From Rhyacophila brunnea (taxonomy: Eukaryota; Arthropoda; Insecta; Trichoptera; Rhyacophilidae): DNA of 64,000 bases. The position numbers were made by a program, and so were the translations under genes. The notes under the pieces were generated by a model, which ran no database searches, had not been told where the DNA came from, and saw nothing but the letters and a program-made list of their open reading frames with translations. The DNA lies in the NCBI GenBank assembly GCA_022495005.1, contig JAGYXB010001943.1, positions 248,001-312,000 of the forward strand, read 5' to 3'. This document shows positions 33,709-45,002 of this stretch, one piece after another. Within the stretch, counting starts at the first letter, position 1. Each line of letters starts with the position of its first letter.

Positions 33709-35715
33709 ACTCTGCAGAATCCATAATTTATCTTCAAGATCAGAACCATACCATATTAGTTACTTCAAATTTTCTGCACCCCCTTTGCCTATGATCACAA
33801 TTAGTAAATACATTCCTTTCCATACAGTCTACATGCTTCCTTTTATGCAACCAAATCATTTTATATATTTCGAAATACATTCTTTGTATATTATTTTAAT
33901 TACTTTCTATTTCAATGTAGGTATCTACTTGTTACATCATTCAATAAGTCGATACACTCGTATACTATGAATGGCAGGTCACTTTATAATTCAAACTCGG
34001 CTGTACTGTATTTATGTATCGTATAGTGAATAATAAATACATCACTCAGGTGGAAATTTAGCCTATAAATGCACTTGTCACATTGATTTGGAGCCTACTC
34101 TATCAGCAATATTTAGACTAAAATCGACTGACATCGTTGTTCGATTATCACATGCATAATGAATAGGTAAGGAATTTAGTGCTTATTTTGAATATTCTAT
34201 ATTCACGTTTATACTAGCGAAATTTCCTCTTGTTTCATCCAATGTTGATATATTACACCAACGGTTTTCAAACTTATCGTCTTATTACGTTTTTTGTGTT
34301 TATAACATTTTCTAACGACGCTCTAAAGTAGATACTAGTTGGATGTGTATCACTGATATACTTTATATGCAATTTTTCACACCTTAAAATCAAATTAGAC
34401 ATAGCAACTCAGTGATATATCCAGACAAAGTGCATCCATTAAGCAGACACAAAATGCCCTGCCTAAGTATATTTAGTATCTGAAAAACATACATATAAAT
34501 CTTCAGCGATGCAGGAGAAAAAAAATGTTGACATTTACATTCCTTCCTTAATTTACCACATATAAGGGACGTTGCTGTAGCTAACAATCAGATCTAGATT
34601 CAATGTGAACTTTTCCATACAAAAAGTATTTTAGAGATAAAGTATTTATAGTAGAGATTCAAGAGAGCTTCCCGGTGAGGTCACAAAAATATGTGTATGA
34701 TTTTATTAGCCTGGATGGTAACTGCAATGTAACGATTATACTGAATTTCTAAAATGGGACCTGACATCCTATTGCAGTGTTTTTTAATATTAGTTAAACC
34801 TGATTATATTATTATGTTTACTGGGTACGTTAGTAAAATACGTATCACCAATACACATTTATCTGCTGTAATTTTAAATAAGACCTTTATAAGGTTACTA
34901 TTTACTAAAAAAAGTAACGATAGATTCTTTATTGTCAATTGTAATTTATATTCAGAATGTAATAAAATTATAATCCACTTTTCTTGGCTTGTTAATCTCA
35001 ATGTTATTATTAATAATGAAAGCTCACTCAATTCAACAGCAAAGCTTTGAAGTTTATGTACTAGTTTCAAAATAATACTATTATGTATGCCATTTAGTTT
35101 GTCGAAGATGCTTGTTTTACTTGGTGTACTATCAGATGTAAGTAATATTGCGTTCATATTATAGTGACTAGCTTAGTAGTCGCTTTATTCAGAAATGAAA
35201 ATATTATACAAACTTATGGTTGCATAAATGCTGTTACGAGCACATATTTAATATTACGTGAAGTTCATAGTTATCATGCGATAATCGTTGATGATGATTA
35301 TTATACGAAGTAATTTTATTGTATTGATGCCAAATGCATACCTACATGTAAACGTAATCTAAAATAAACTTGTTTTAGCAAAGCTATGAATAGCATCGTA
35401 ACGTTACGTTTCTGTTGATATTTTTTGATTTTGGTTGATTGGGTGTGATCATAGTCTCTGATATTTAGGTTAGAACAAAATATTCAGTCGCGTTGAATTA
35501 TATAAATTTATATTATAAATTGGCTACAATTTTACGGTTTTTGGTACACAATTAACCTTGCAAATAAATTCTTCGCACAACCATAGATTTTAGGCGTCTT
35601 CTAAAGTCTAAAAGATTCCTGTGGATATTCATCGGCGGGCACAAAGACTGGCTGTGGTCGCGGAAGCGTGGAATATAACATAATTGAAATTAGATAAAAT
35701 CCATTTTTTATAAAT
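33709..35715. other. AT-rich stretch without a recognisable gene
   Basis: Two kilobases without repeat termini or RNA boxes. Overlapping open frames at 34754-35050 (plus) and 34804-35157 (minus) are Leu/Ile/Asn/Ser-rich, with no domain, and lie in strongly AT-rich DNA. I treat them as chance. Confidence 0.45.
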
Positions 35716-35719
35716 TAGG

Positions 35720-36240
35720 ATTCCAATCATCACCAGTTTCTGCTGATGTCGATCCACTGCTGGACTTAGGCTTACCGTAGCTTCCACTCTTCTCTAGTGT
35801 TTTATTGTCACGTATAACCAACGAATTTTATAAGTGTATCTATATGGTGAGCTTTAATTAATCCTTGTGATTATTTAGTACCGTTAAGGTATTACTTTAT
35901 GATGGCATTTATTCAGTGGTTATCCATTCACCAAACGATATTCCAGCCCATTGCCATTTCATCTACTTAGTGACCTCTGTCACATCGCGTACGCTTATCT
36001 TAGATTCTTTTGTGGTCTTTTAGAGTTATGACCAACATGCACTTTACCATATCACGGTGCGCTGCTCTTTCTGACATTAAGGGTGGATGTTTCAAATGCA
36101 TAAGTGAGCATTGGTAGCACACATTGATTACTTTGAGCTTAAGCAATAATAGTATGTCATTTTTGAAGATACTATTCAGGTGCCCAAATGTGCTACATAC
36201 CAGTTTAGTTCTACGATAAATATCGTTTAACATACCACCT
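35720..36240 (-). pseudogene. Decayed RTE-like LINE ORF2 C-terminus and 3' end
   Basis: The minus strand from 36240 reads DIYRRTKLVCSTFGHLNSIF and KNDILLLLKLKV, then MVKCMLVITLKDHKR, then (other frames) VRDVTEVT and MKWQWAG. These match the copy at 20350-21099 piece by piece (EIVRRVKLGWSAFGRLNNIF, MEKCMLGITRKDKKR, VCNVIEFIK, LKWKWAG). The stretch at 35725-35770, GATGTCGATCCACTGCTGGA, resembles the 3' end of such elements. Many frameshifts; much older than the 20-kb copy. Confidence 0.72.
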
Positions 36241-36244
36241 GTTA

Positions 36245-36908
36245 ATAATTGAAGTGTATGCTTATATTATATAACAATTATTTGAATGAAACAGGAACTT
36301 TATCTCACATGAAAAATGAAGTAATTAGTATTTACTTGGTACATAGGGAAAATTAGTATTCACGTTATAGCCGCCTAAAGAAATACTATAAACGTATCAC
36401 GTTTTAAAAATACGTCACAAAAATTTGAGATTCAACCCTCTTAATGACATGTGATAACCCGGGTCCTAGACACCCTTTGGTACTAACGCAAAATAAAAAA
36501 GTAGGATCGCGGGGTGGGTAAACTGTAAAGGGGGAGATCGCATTGGTTGGCCCGTCCGTTCGTCAGAGTTGCCAACATTGCCGAATGCATTATGCATGCC
36601 GGCCAAACAGCCATCGGCGCTCTTTGGAACGGATTACTCTTGTAAACGAAATTTAATTAAAATGAGAAGTTAACTAACCATTTCATGGATTTACATTTTC
36701 TGACACTCAAATACTCTGTTTGTAGGGATGAAAATCTTTGCGAATCACGGGTCGTTCTACGCAAACTTTATTCAAATACTTTTTTTATAATATATTTTGC
36801 CGGGGATGAAATATTTATGCATGATAACACGTCATGTATATAATATAGGGAGTTGGTTGCTACTAACGCTGTATTGATTATTAATAATCTTATTTTTAAT
36901 TTACTATT
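36245..36908. other. Unassigned sequence with a GC-rich core at about 36455-36640
   Basis: The core (GATCGCGGGGTGGGTAAACT, GGCCCGTCCGTTCGTCAGAG, GCATGCCGGCC) is clearly less AT-rich than its surroundings. There is no open frame, tRNA-like box or repeat match in the window. It may be a regulatory island or the rest of an unrecognised element. Confidence 0.35.
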
Positions 36909-36909
36909 T

Positions 36910-37313
36910 TATTGTATTCAACGAATAATTTACAAGATTTAAGAATGTAACATTCTTATATCTTGTGAATTATTTGATTAATCATTTGTAATTAAATAAA
37001 AAATTTTAATAAAAATCTTTTTTCTAAAAAAAAATTTTTTTATTACTTAGTCCACTTTTTTTTGTACCGGTTTCGTCCTCTTCAAGAGGACATTATCAAC
37101 TAAATATTTAAATTTAAAACAACCATTTATCATTATCAAACAAATCATAAAAACGACAAAATACATATCAATACATTGCAACGAACGTCCAAACCGGTAC
37201 TATTCTAAACTAAACGGGATAATTAATCAATTAATACAATGCAGTTCCACCATAAATTGACAGTTAACACTATAAAAGAAATCTTATGAATAATTATTCG
37301 TTGAATAAAAAAA
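36910..37313. repeat. Composite bounded by inverted family C 3' ends
   Basis: The left edge (36913-36972) is a near-perfect 60-bp palindrome built from the family C 3' end (ATTCAACGAATAATTTACAA, AGAATGTAACATTCTT). The right edge (37281-37313) is the same end in the other orientation (AATTATTCGTTGAATAAAAA with an A-run). Between them lies TACCGGTTTCGTCCTCTTCA, where GTCCTCTTCAAGAGGAC is a perfect 17-base palindrome, and a block also found at 18775-18815. It could be two independent truncated insertions or one element using these ends as terminal repeats. Confidence 0.5.
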
Positions 37314-37397
37314 AAGTTAATTCAAAATTATTAGCAAGTTCAAGTAAGTTACAACAAATCTTGGAGTGATCCGTGACGTCGGTTAGTAAATAGTGTA

Positions 37398-37660
37398 ATA
37401 CCTACTTTGATTTAAAATACAAAAGCCGATCGCCAATGTAGCTCAATTTAGAAAGCGCTTCAGTGAGTATTAAAAGCCATTAGTTAACATTTGTCGTAAT
37501 TAAGTATGACTCCTTTAGCATTGTGGTTAATGTGCGTGGGCGCGATACCCGAGAGATGCAGGTTCGATTCCTGCGGGGTGTTTTTCAAGAAGATCTTTTC
37601 TATTGGTTATTATATATTTTTTCAGACGTGTTTTCAAAATTATGTATGTTCAATAATCTT
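37398..37660 (+). repeat. SINE-like repeat, family C (plus-strand copy)
   Basis: It shares with 12338-12660 the leader (CCTACTTTGATTTAAAATAC, AAAGCCGATCGCC), the tRNA-like block at about 37508-37580 (GTGGTTAATGTGCGTGGGCG, then GCAGGTTCGATTCCTGCGGG, where GCAGG and CCTGC form the T-arm stem), and the body to TTCAAAATTATGTATGTTCA. The terminal hairpin-like 3' end is missing. The tRNA-like part looks like a pol III promoter of tRNA origin. It is not a functional tRNA gene, because the acceptor ends do not pair. Confidence 0.72.
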
Positions 37661-40165
37661 ATTATTTTGAATTGTTATTATTTGGAATGAAATAACAAAC
37701 ACTAAATAAGTTCTTTTCTAGTACTGTATTCACTAATTCATATCTTTAGTAGGTATTTATACTATAAATCCTCATCTGATTTTGTCTTATGACATTATGA
37801 TAATACTAGAAAATTACCTGATGGCATTACCAAATGTCAATTATTGGGTGTGACCAACGTCTTCTCCTTCTCTCTCGCCTTGTCCATTTGTGTTTCAGTT
37901 TCGGTTATTTATCTGTGAGCTGCTGCATCAACCTGTCGGATTCTTTGAAGAGTCTCCTGACTTATTCATTTGTTAAGCGGCGATGCTTACCTGATAGTTC
38001 TTCCCAATGACATTAATATGGACGAAGCATCTGGAAAAAAAATGACACTCACTTTTTTGTCAGGTCTGCCGAATGGCATAATCTGTTCTAACGTCATTAG
38101 AATATAGGTGATATTGCTATAAGTTTCCGATGCTTTTTCTTGGGTCTGTCGAATGGTTCGGTTCCAACGGGTTCGCTCAAATGAACATTGATACTAGAAA
38201 TACTGTTCTAACGCCATTACAATAAAGGTCATATTGCATTAAATTCCCGATGCGTGATATCGCATAATGGAAATTGCGCGATTCCTAGAAGACATGTGCG
38301 AATGTCGCTATGCGCGAATTTATTGGCTAGCTACTGTATTGAGTGCGTTGTCCATTAATACTGTCATTTAAATTGGTTCTTCCCCATGCATAATAATTAT
38401 ATTTTTAGATAATACACTAATTTTTTATCTAACCGCCACTTTTTTGATTTTTTTACATTTTCCCTTTGATCTTGTCAATTTGAACCGAGCATACTCTTAT
38501 AGAAATTGACATTGTCAGCGATATATCATTTTCAAAATCGCGTGCCCAATCTGTCAGCATATAATTGTTTATATTTTCCCGTCAACCTTTACTAGTACTC
38601 GATAATATGCTAATACTTCACTGTAGGCACCTGTTAAACTATTAAGATAAAATCCTATAATTTCTTTTCTTTCACGACCCGATTGAAATGAACGTTTCTT
38701 TTTTTTATTCTAATATATTATTATGAGGATTTTACAGCGTGTTCTTCTTCTGTCCTCATTCTCTTGAGAATGTCATCTGTAAGGAGCCTGAAACGTCAAG
38801 AGAAGAAGAAGGGACAGTACATGGTGAAACCCCAAAAATCCATTACGATAACAAACAACTGGAAGTCTCAATTATATCCTTTATTTTTGTATCAGTTTGT
38901 TTTTCAAATTTGGAATTTGCGTTTACGTACATATGATTTTTTTCTCATTTACCCCATTTAATACGTTTCCTCCATATCTTGTTTTATTTTACATATTTAC
39001 ATAATATGTTTTCTGTCATGCGTTAAAGATACATCAAGACAAAAAATTATATAAGGTAATTGCCATTTTAAGAACGTAAAACCGGTCTTAGGCTTATAAT
39101 ATATAAATAAATATGGGAAATTTATTAAACATATTATATAAATAGAAGTCTACAAAAACTAACATAACTAGTATTTATTTTTTTCGATATCAAACTTTTA
39201 TATCAAGAAATAATAAAAAAATGAAGACATTACTAATTAACATCGTTTACGTCTCGGTATATATATATCGGCTAATCAGGTACCTATATCAATAATTATT
39301 GGTCTAAAAAATACAATGCTAACCTCTACTAGATGTATAATAATTGTAGAATTTAAAACAATCATAGAACTATCGTATGTGAATGCATTAATTCATTATA
39401 TATTTATATAATTATATTGGTTTTTCATATATTAATAAGATAAGGATCACATTAGAGAGATAACATATTTAAATACTTGTTGATAATAATAATAAATGGT
39501 TCCGAATACAACTAAGTATTTCATTGTTAAACCTATGGTTTGTCATTGAGAGATTGCAAATATTTAAGCAGTTAGTAAGGACAACGATTCCTGTGAAACG
39601 TGGTCATACGCGGTTAATTGCGTAAACGCCAAATCTGAATTCGCCACTTCCGCTCTCGCAAATTTTTACTCTCCACAAAGAAGTCTTTTATAAAAAGCTT
39701 CAGGTTAAGGCCAATTTAAATTCTCAAAGCGTAGGAAACGAATACAGAAAATGGTCTCTAATACCGCGAAAGAGCAAGGGCTGGAGAGGACGGCTGCACC
39801 GGTTTAGCAATATAATTACACAATACTGTAATTAGAAGCACTTGCGTGATATAATTAGTGGCTTACGTGCGCCATTGCAGATGGACAGGTCTTTGGGGTG
39901 CATGTTTTGACCATCTAGTTAGATACATACAATACAATGGTGGAACATGGAATTTATACAAAGAAAGATGTCATTCTTGTTTTACAGTAGGTACTCACCC
40001 TGATTATACGAGTAATAATTGGGGCATAAGAATTATTTTGAAATAATTCGTTTTATTTATTTTGTTGGTAACATTTTTTAAATGTCATTTTAATGATCAT
40101 ATAGCAATTCCTATACGATCAGTATTATTATCTTTACAGTAATTGATTACCAGTATTGGTAGTAA
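37661..40165. other. Unassigned sequence with one local duplication
   Basis: No gene recognised. A diverged direct duplication occupies about 38064-38255 (see the next entry). 38,690-38,830 is a purine-rich patch. 39,580-39,830 is GC-richer without a frame or repeat match. The overlapping short frames near 38739-38961 and 39858-40046 show no domain. Confidence 0.4.
38064..38255 (+). repeat. Diverged direct duplication, two units
   Basis: Unit 1 has GTCTGCCGAATGG, CTGTTCTAACGTCATTAGAA and TTTCCGATGC. Unit 2 has GTCTGTCGAATGG, CTGTTCTAACGCCATTACAA and TTCCCGATGC. The second unit carries about 40 extra bases between the first two blocks. Origin unknown. Confidence 0.7.
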
Positions 40166-40180
40166 CATAGATGTTATGAG

Positions 40181-40369
40181 GCGGCTCTCGTGGTGCAGTG
40201 GGTAAGGCGCTGGCCTTCCACCCGAGAGTTCTGGGTTCGATTCCCGGTCATGACAAAAACATTTATATGTTTTTCTCAAAGCCTAGGTGTTTGTGATTGT
40301 TCAAAAATTACTAACAACCACCTTGTACGAAAAAGCAAGGACATGGTTATTAATAATTCTAAAAAAAAA
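40181..40369 (+). repeat. tRNA-derived SINE, family B, complete with target duplications
   Basis: The order is GCGGCTCTCGTGGTGCAGTG and GGTAAGGCGCTGG (first pol III box), CTGGGTTCGATTCCCGGTCA (second box), a body with ACCTTGTACGAAAAAGCAAG, and a short A-tail (40361-40369). Flanking duplications CATAGATGTTATGAG (40166-40180) and CATAGATATTATGAG (40370-40384) agree at 14 of 15 bases. At 189 bp with intact boxes and a visible duplication it is a fairly young insertion. A truncated relative is at 1381-1440. Confidence 0.9.
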
Positions 40370-40384
40370 CATAGATATTATGAG

Positions 40385-41789
40385 AAAAATTCCAGTGCTT
40401 AAAGTCAAACAAAACTATCTACAAAATTGAAACTTTACAAGAGAGCCAAAAAAAACGTTTTTTTAGTTTCTTGTAACTCAACAAAGGCTATGTTTATTTA
40501 AAACTTAATGTTAATATTTTATAATTTATTTTGTATTGTACATTTATCTTGCTAATGTTGATGCAAAAATAACATTTCAAAATGGATTGTGCAGTAAAAA
40601 AAAACAACGTGTTTGTTATGACGGATGACACCAACATTGAAAGGAAACTTCTAAAATATAATTTACTTTATAGGTAGTGAAAATAGTGAAAGGTGTAAGG
40701 CGAAGAGAAGATTATTAATGTTTTATATTAGCAATAGAAACATTATTTTGTTTTGCAGCGTTCGGTAATTATTCTTAAATATTTGAAGTGTGGTTGAACT
40801 AATATCTAAAGCAAAGCTATTATTTTTGGCTTTTGTAGCATTAAATGCTTTATTTGTGATAAAAATACAAAACTTCAGTCTGCTTTTGTTACTAAGATTC
40901 AGTCACATTTTCATAAATAATGTTGGTTAATCTAATGAACAAAGCTCTGTTAAGCTCTTCAATAAAAATCTCAATGAGGACATTGTAGATAAATCTCACA
41001 ACACATGAACTTTACTAAATTAATATTCTATGCGAAACTTTTTTTCAGAGACACATTCATAATATATTATATCAATGAATAGTCACAACCTTCGTCTACA
41101 TATCATTTGTAAATCTTTGTTTTGAATATGCATCAATTATTCTATTATGTATTGTGATTAATTCGATTTGTGTGTGACTATGTACTTAAGTTGGTAATAT
41201 GATTATCTGTTAGACCGTCCCTGCGTAAATTCACAACATCTTGTCTTCAGGGGCATAAACCGTGTTAAGACAATCAAACGCTTCTGGGATTGTTATGTTG
41301 TTAATTATCGACGATTAATTTACCTGAGCGCATATTTTGACCATCAATAATATCCTAATACAGACATATCTTGATATAGAATTTTTGATTAATTAATACG
41401 TACGGAGATTTATGTAAAATACCCAATTAGATTATCGAATGCATTCATTCACAGTTATCAATATATTATTAGTATATTAATTATTAAGAAATAATTTGAA
41501 AACACCTGAAAATACCTGCACGAACCTAATTACGACAAACTTAACTAATAGTCATGGAATTGAAGCGTTCTCAAAATTTCGTTATTATTGGCTACCGGTC
41601 TTAGTGGTTTAAAACAAGATAACAATAATATGTACATACCTAGATTCCTAGATTTTCTAATAATTTTATAAACTATTCTATGTTCAACCTATTAATAATT
41701 AATTAATAACTTCAAATAATTTCAAAATATAACATTCTTTATTGAATATATATTATAAATAATTAGGATTCAAAATATTTAGGTAACCT
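40385..41789. other. AT-rich stretch without a recognisable gene
   Basis: No coding or repeat features, except a weak resemblance to the family C 3' end at about 41700-41760. Confidence 0.45.
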
Positions 41790-41799
41790 CTATTCAGTG

Positions 41800-42207
41800 G
41801 TTACAAATGTAAGTTGTACGTACCTATGCAGTTCATCATGGGATACTTATTCGTGCGCTGTAGTACGTGAAACATGAGTTCGTATAACATTTTATCAAAT
41901 GACGAGTTCTTCGTTGAACATTTCACCGTGGAATACATTTGTACGTATCTTACAAAATGCGGCGATAGTTTGAAAATATTACGGTTCCAATTAGATTAAC
42001 CCTAACCTAACTTAATCTAACCTAACCTAACCTAGTAAAGACATCTCCACAATATGTTGTAGCATACGTACAAATGTATTCCACGGTGAAATATTCAACG
42101 AAGAACTCGTCATTTGATTAAATGTTACACGAACTCATGTCTCACGTACTGCGGCGCATGAATAAGTGTCCTGCGGTGAACTGTGTACGTACAAATTTCC
42201 GGATACG
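41800..42207. mobile_element. 408-bp foldback element with CCTAA centre
   Basis: Inverted arms of about 150 bp: left 41815-41960, right 42062-42195. The shared blocks include ACGAGTTCTTCGTTGAACAT, TTCACCGTGGAATACATTTG and ATGAGTTCGT; the right arm is their complement, with scattered differences. The middle (about 41999-42034) is CCTAA repeats. The direct repeat CTATTCAGTG stands at 41790-41799 and 42208-42217 and is the likely target duplication. Non-coding. Its arms are unrelated to those of 32375-32563, although the plan is the same. Confidence 0.82.
41999..42034 (+). repeat. Short CCTAA (telomere-motif) tract
   Basis: About seven CCTAA or near-CCTAA units at the centre of the foldback element. 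It equals the complement strand of the insect TTAGG telomere motif; it is internal and short. Confidence 0.85.
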
Positions 42208-42660
42208 CTATTCAGTGATTCGTTAACATGTATATCGAGGCTCCTGTTTGTAAACTAAATGTCGTCTATTCGACGCGTGCATTCTGACGATGCTGCTTTA
42301 CGGTAGCGAATCATGGCACCTTAGCTCTCGCTTGGCTCAGAGCAACCGTATAGCGAGTTTTAAGAACATATGTTTGCGATGGATAATGGTGTTCGGTAGA
42401 ATGACTTCAGGAGTAATTAGGAGATTACAGAATGCACCAAGCAGCCTCTCATCATGCTGAGAGTGAAAAGGCGACGTTGGACCTTACTCAGCCACGTGCT
42501 GCGGATGCCAGAAGACTTTTTCAACGGCTGACCTGAAACAATGCAAGATGACTGGCTAACGACAGGGATTCTTGGAGGCGCCGCGTGGTGTCTGTATGCT
42601 CCAATTAAAGGGCGGATATTGCTGAACAATAAAAAGTTCGTAGGGAAGGATTTCATATTT
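42208..42660 (+). pseudogene. LINE reverse transcriptase C-terminal relic
   Basis: Plus-strand frames give TMLLYGSESWHLSSRLAQ (the conserved LYGSE.W motif), FKNICLRWIM, then RVKRRRWTLLSHVLRMPED (a K-R-R-W..L.HVLRM motif) and LANDRDSWRRRVV. These are successive C-terminal blocks of a non-LTR reverse transcriptase, interrupted by frameshifts and stops. It differs in sequence from the other LINE relics in the window, so it is a separate lineage. Recognisable RT sequence starts at about 42270; the first 60 bases of this interval are unassigned. Confidence 0.7.
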
Positions 42661-44468
42661 GGTTTTAAAACCCAATCAATACCGGCAAGTTTTCCAGTCG
42701 ATAGTAGTAGTATCTACTAACAAACGATGCAGAAGAGTGGTTTGAATCTTTGCTTACTTGACTGCATCAAAAGTTTTTCGAAAAAGTCAATAGATGGCTG
42801 AAAATATTAGATTAATTATGGCTCGGAAAAAAACCGGAAATTTTCGGGTCCGGTATTAAAAGGAATAAACATTAATCACGGAAATTTCTGGGTCCGGTAA
42901 ACAAAAGTTTAATAAACAAATGAATAGTATGCCTATTCTATTAGAAAACGATTTAAAATCAATAAATAGAAGCACCTTCCGGAAGCTTGTTAAATCTCGC
43001 TCATTTTCAATTTATTATTATTTCAAAGATATTGTATTGCTTGTATAAAATCAGTATTGGTAAATCTGGATAAAGGGTAGAGCAAATTAGTTATTGGGGT
43101 GGACTCATTGAGCCGTAAGATTCATTGAACCAAAAATTATTGCTCATGAAGTGATTCTTTGACGTTTGGCGGTGCTTAAATTATATATTCAGAGGATGCT
43201 TTAAGAAGCAAATACTATATCTAAATAATTATCTGTAAGTAAAATATTTGTATAAATTCACCACGAAGTTTCTCTTTTAATATGATAATTTATCTGACTT
43301 TCAATTCAGACCGAAAGTAAAATCTTACATAATATTATATTATTAACAATATTATTAGATGTTAAATAAAATATAACTAAAAAAATAAAAATACTAAATA
43401 TGGTATTAAAAATCAATCAATACCTACTTTAGCAATTCTTTATTTGTCATTTTTTAAACATTTAATTTGGCAACTTTGGCCAATTTGGCGCAAATTCAGT
43501 GTTTACAGGTATATGTTCTTTCAAGCATCGTACTTTTTTTTTCAAAATTATGTATATACAATGATTATTATCTACCATTTTTTTAATATTTAAATGCGAT
43601 AGCCGTTGTCAATATAAATTTTATAACGTTATTTGAAAAATACAATAGTTCATTGCTTTGCCACGTTTACCCCACTCTATTGTTAAAATAAAAAAAATAT
43701 ATATTTTATGCATGATATTTTCATGTCAACTGTATATTTTTTTTTTTATTCAATATGTGTGCTGTGAGACGAAAAAAAATGAAAACCACTGCCCTATACA
43801 ATAAAATTCCTTACCCTCGTAACGGTATATCACGCGCCCAATCTTACCAATGATTCTCCGATTTATAGTTATTGATTGTGTATACTCATATTTCACGAAC
43901 ATTCTTTTGTATCGTTTCAAATAATTTTTCTTTTATCTCTTTTGCAAATCATATTTTACGCTTTTTTTATACAGCGCATAGTTTTGATCCATGCGTCGGG
44001 CAATCAAAAAGCGATAAACTCTCGTGTAAAACTCTCGCATAAGACTCTCGAGTTTCCCTGTGGCCTACGGAAGGGAGCGGAAAGAGACAAAAGACCCCCG
44101 GGGGGAAGGAAATACAATTTTAAAACGGAACATCGTGTTATTTGTACGAAACGAAGCGATTTCGGTAACGATTTGCATACTTTAAGAATAAAACAACACT
44201 TTCTAAGCACGCGCTCCAACTTTTAACAGTTTTTTTTTAAATCTCGCAGACAAACCGGTGAAGATTTTGAGAATTGAATAATGATTCATTTGATATTATA
44301 ATTTATTTGACACACTATGTTGTTAAAAATTCTTTATAAAAATATTAAACATTTTATTCACCATTTTAAATACAAAAGTAAATAAAAATTTACATTATTT
44401 CCTTATCTCTAAAATCCTATGTTGATCTTGGCCAACTTAGAAAGAGGTTAAATATATTTTTTAAAGAA
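42661..44468. other. Unassigned sequence with a GC-richer patch at about 43990-44220
   Basis: No gene recognised. Near 44022-44055, ACTCTCG occurs three times in short order. A C/G run (CCCCCGGGGGG) lies at 44095-44105. Overlapping frames on both strands (43876-44226 and 44004-44219) show no domain. The patch does not match any other part of the window. Confidence 0.4.
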
Positions 44469-44622
44469 TTGGATGTAAGCTACTTGTTTAACTTATTATG
44501 TTCATATTCTGGGTTTACATGCACATTGAAAAACAACATGTGAATTTTATCAGATACGGGATTTAAACCTGAGACCCAAGACTTACTAACTGGTTACGTT
44601 ACCGCTCGACCATCCTGGGCTG
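44469..44622 (-). repeat. tRNA-derived SINE, family A (5' part, degenerate)
   Basis: On the minus strand: GCCCAGGATGGTCGAGCGGT (first-box region), GTCTCAGGTTTAAATCCCG (second box), and the body down to TTACATCC. The last third of the consensus is absent. It lies 130 bases from another copy in the same orientation. Confidence 0.7.
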
Positions 44623-44751
44623 TTAAAATAAGCTCAACATAGTTTTATTAAAATATTATATTTGTTACTGAACAAACATTATTTTTAGAATACAGTAGTA
44701 TAATATACCACTCATCAGCCGAAAAATGGCGAAATATATTATAAAGAAAAT

Positions 44752-44992
44752 TCTTCTTTCGACTATGTCCGATCCTAATAGGACCATATGGGCCTCCACA
44801 GAGTAGATGTTTGTATTGACAGATTTTGTTTTTTACGAGAAATGGATGTAAGCTACTTGCTCAACCTATTAGATCAATACCCTGACACACGCAAATTGAA
44901 AAACAATATGTGTACTTGCCAGACCCTGGATTCGAACCTGGGACCCACGGCGTTATAGTCCAACGCTTAAGCCGCGCGGTCACCGTGGGCGT
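44752..44992 (-). repeat. tRNA-derived SINE, family A, complete with target duplications
   Basis: Minus-strand order: GCCCACGGTGACCGCGCGG, GGCTTAAGCGTTGG (first box), CCCAGGTTCGAATCCAGGG (second box), CACATATTGTTTTTCAATT, CTAATAGGTTGAGCAAGTAG, TACATCCATTTCTCGTAAAA, GTGGAGGCCCATATGGTCC and a GGACATAGTCG end. Flanked by TAAAGAAAAT at 44742-44751 and 44993-45002, an exact 10-bp duplication. This is the best copy for defining the family. Confidence 0.9.
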
Positions 44993-45002
44993 TAAAGAAA
45001 AT

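Noticed and set aside
34754..35157. Overlapping 98- and 117-codon frames as genes
   Set aside because: Both strands are open in the same AT-rich stretch; composition is Leu/Ile/Asn-rich with no motif, as expected by chance.
37508..37580. tRNA gene
   Set aside because: The T-arm and B box are good but the acceptor ends do not pair, and the same block recurs inside the repeat at 12338-12660.
39858..40046. 62-codon Cys/Trp-containing frame as a small secreted protein
   Set aside because: No signal peptide, no second copy and no supporting start context; too short to separate from chance.
41999..42034. True telomere or chromosome end
   Set aside because: Only about 36 bases, internal to an inverted-repeat element, with non-telomeric DNA on both sides.
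44925..44992. tRNA gene on the minus strand
   Set aside because: It is the head of a SINE with a 10-bp target duplication and a shared body in five copies.
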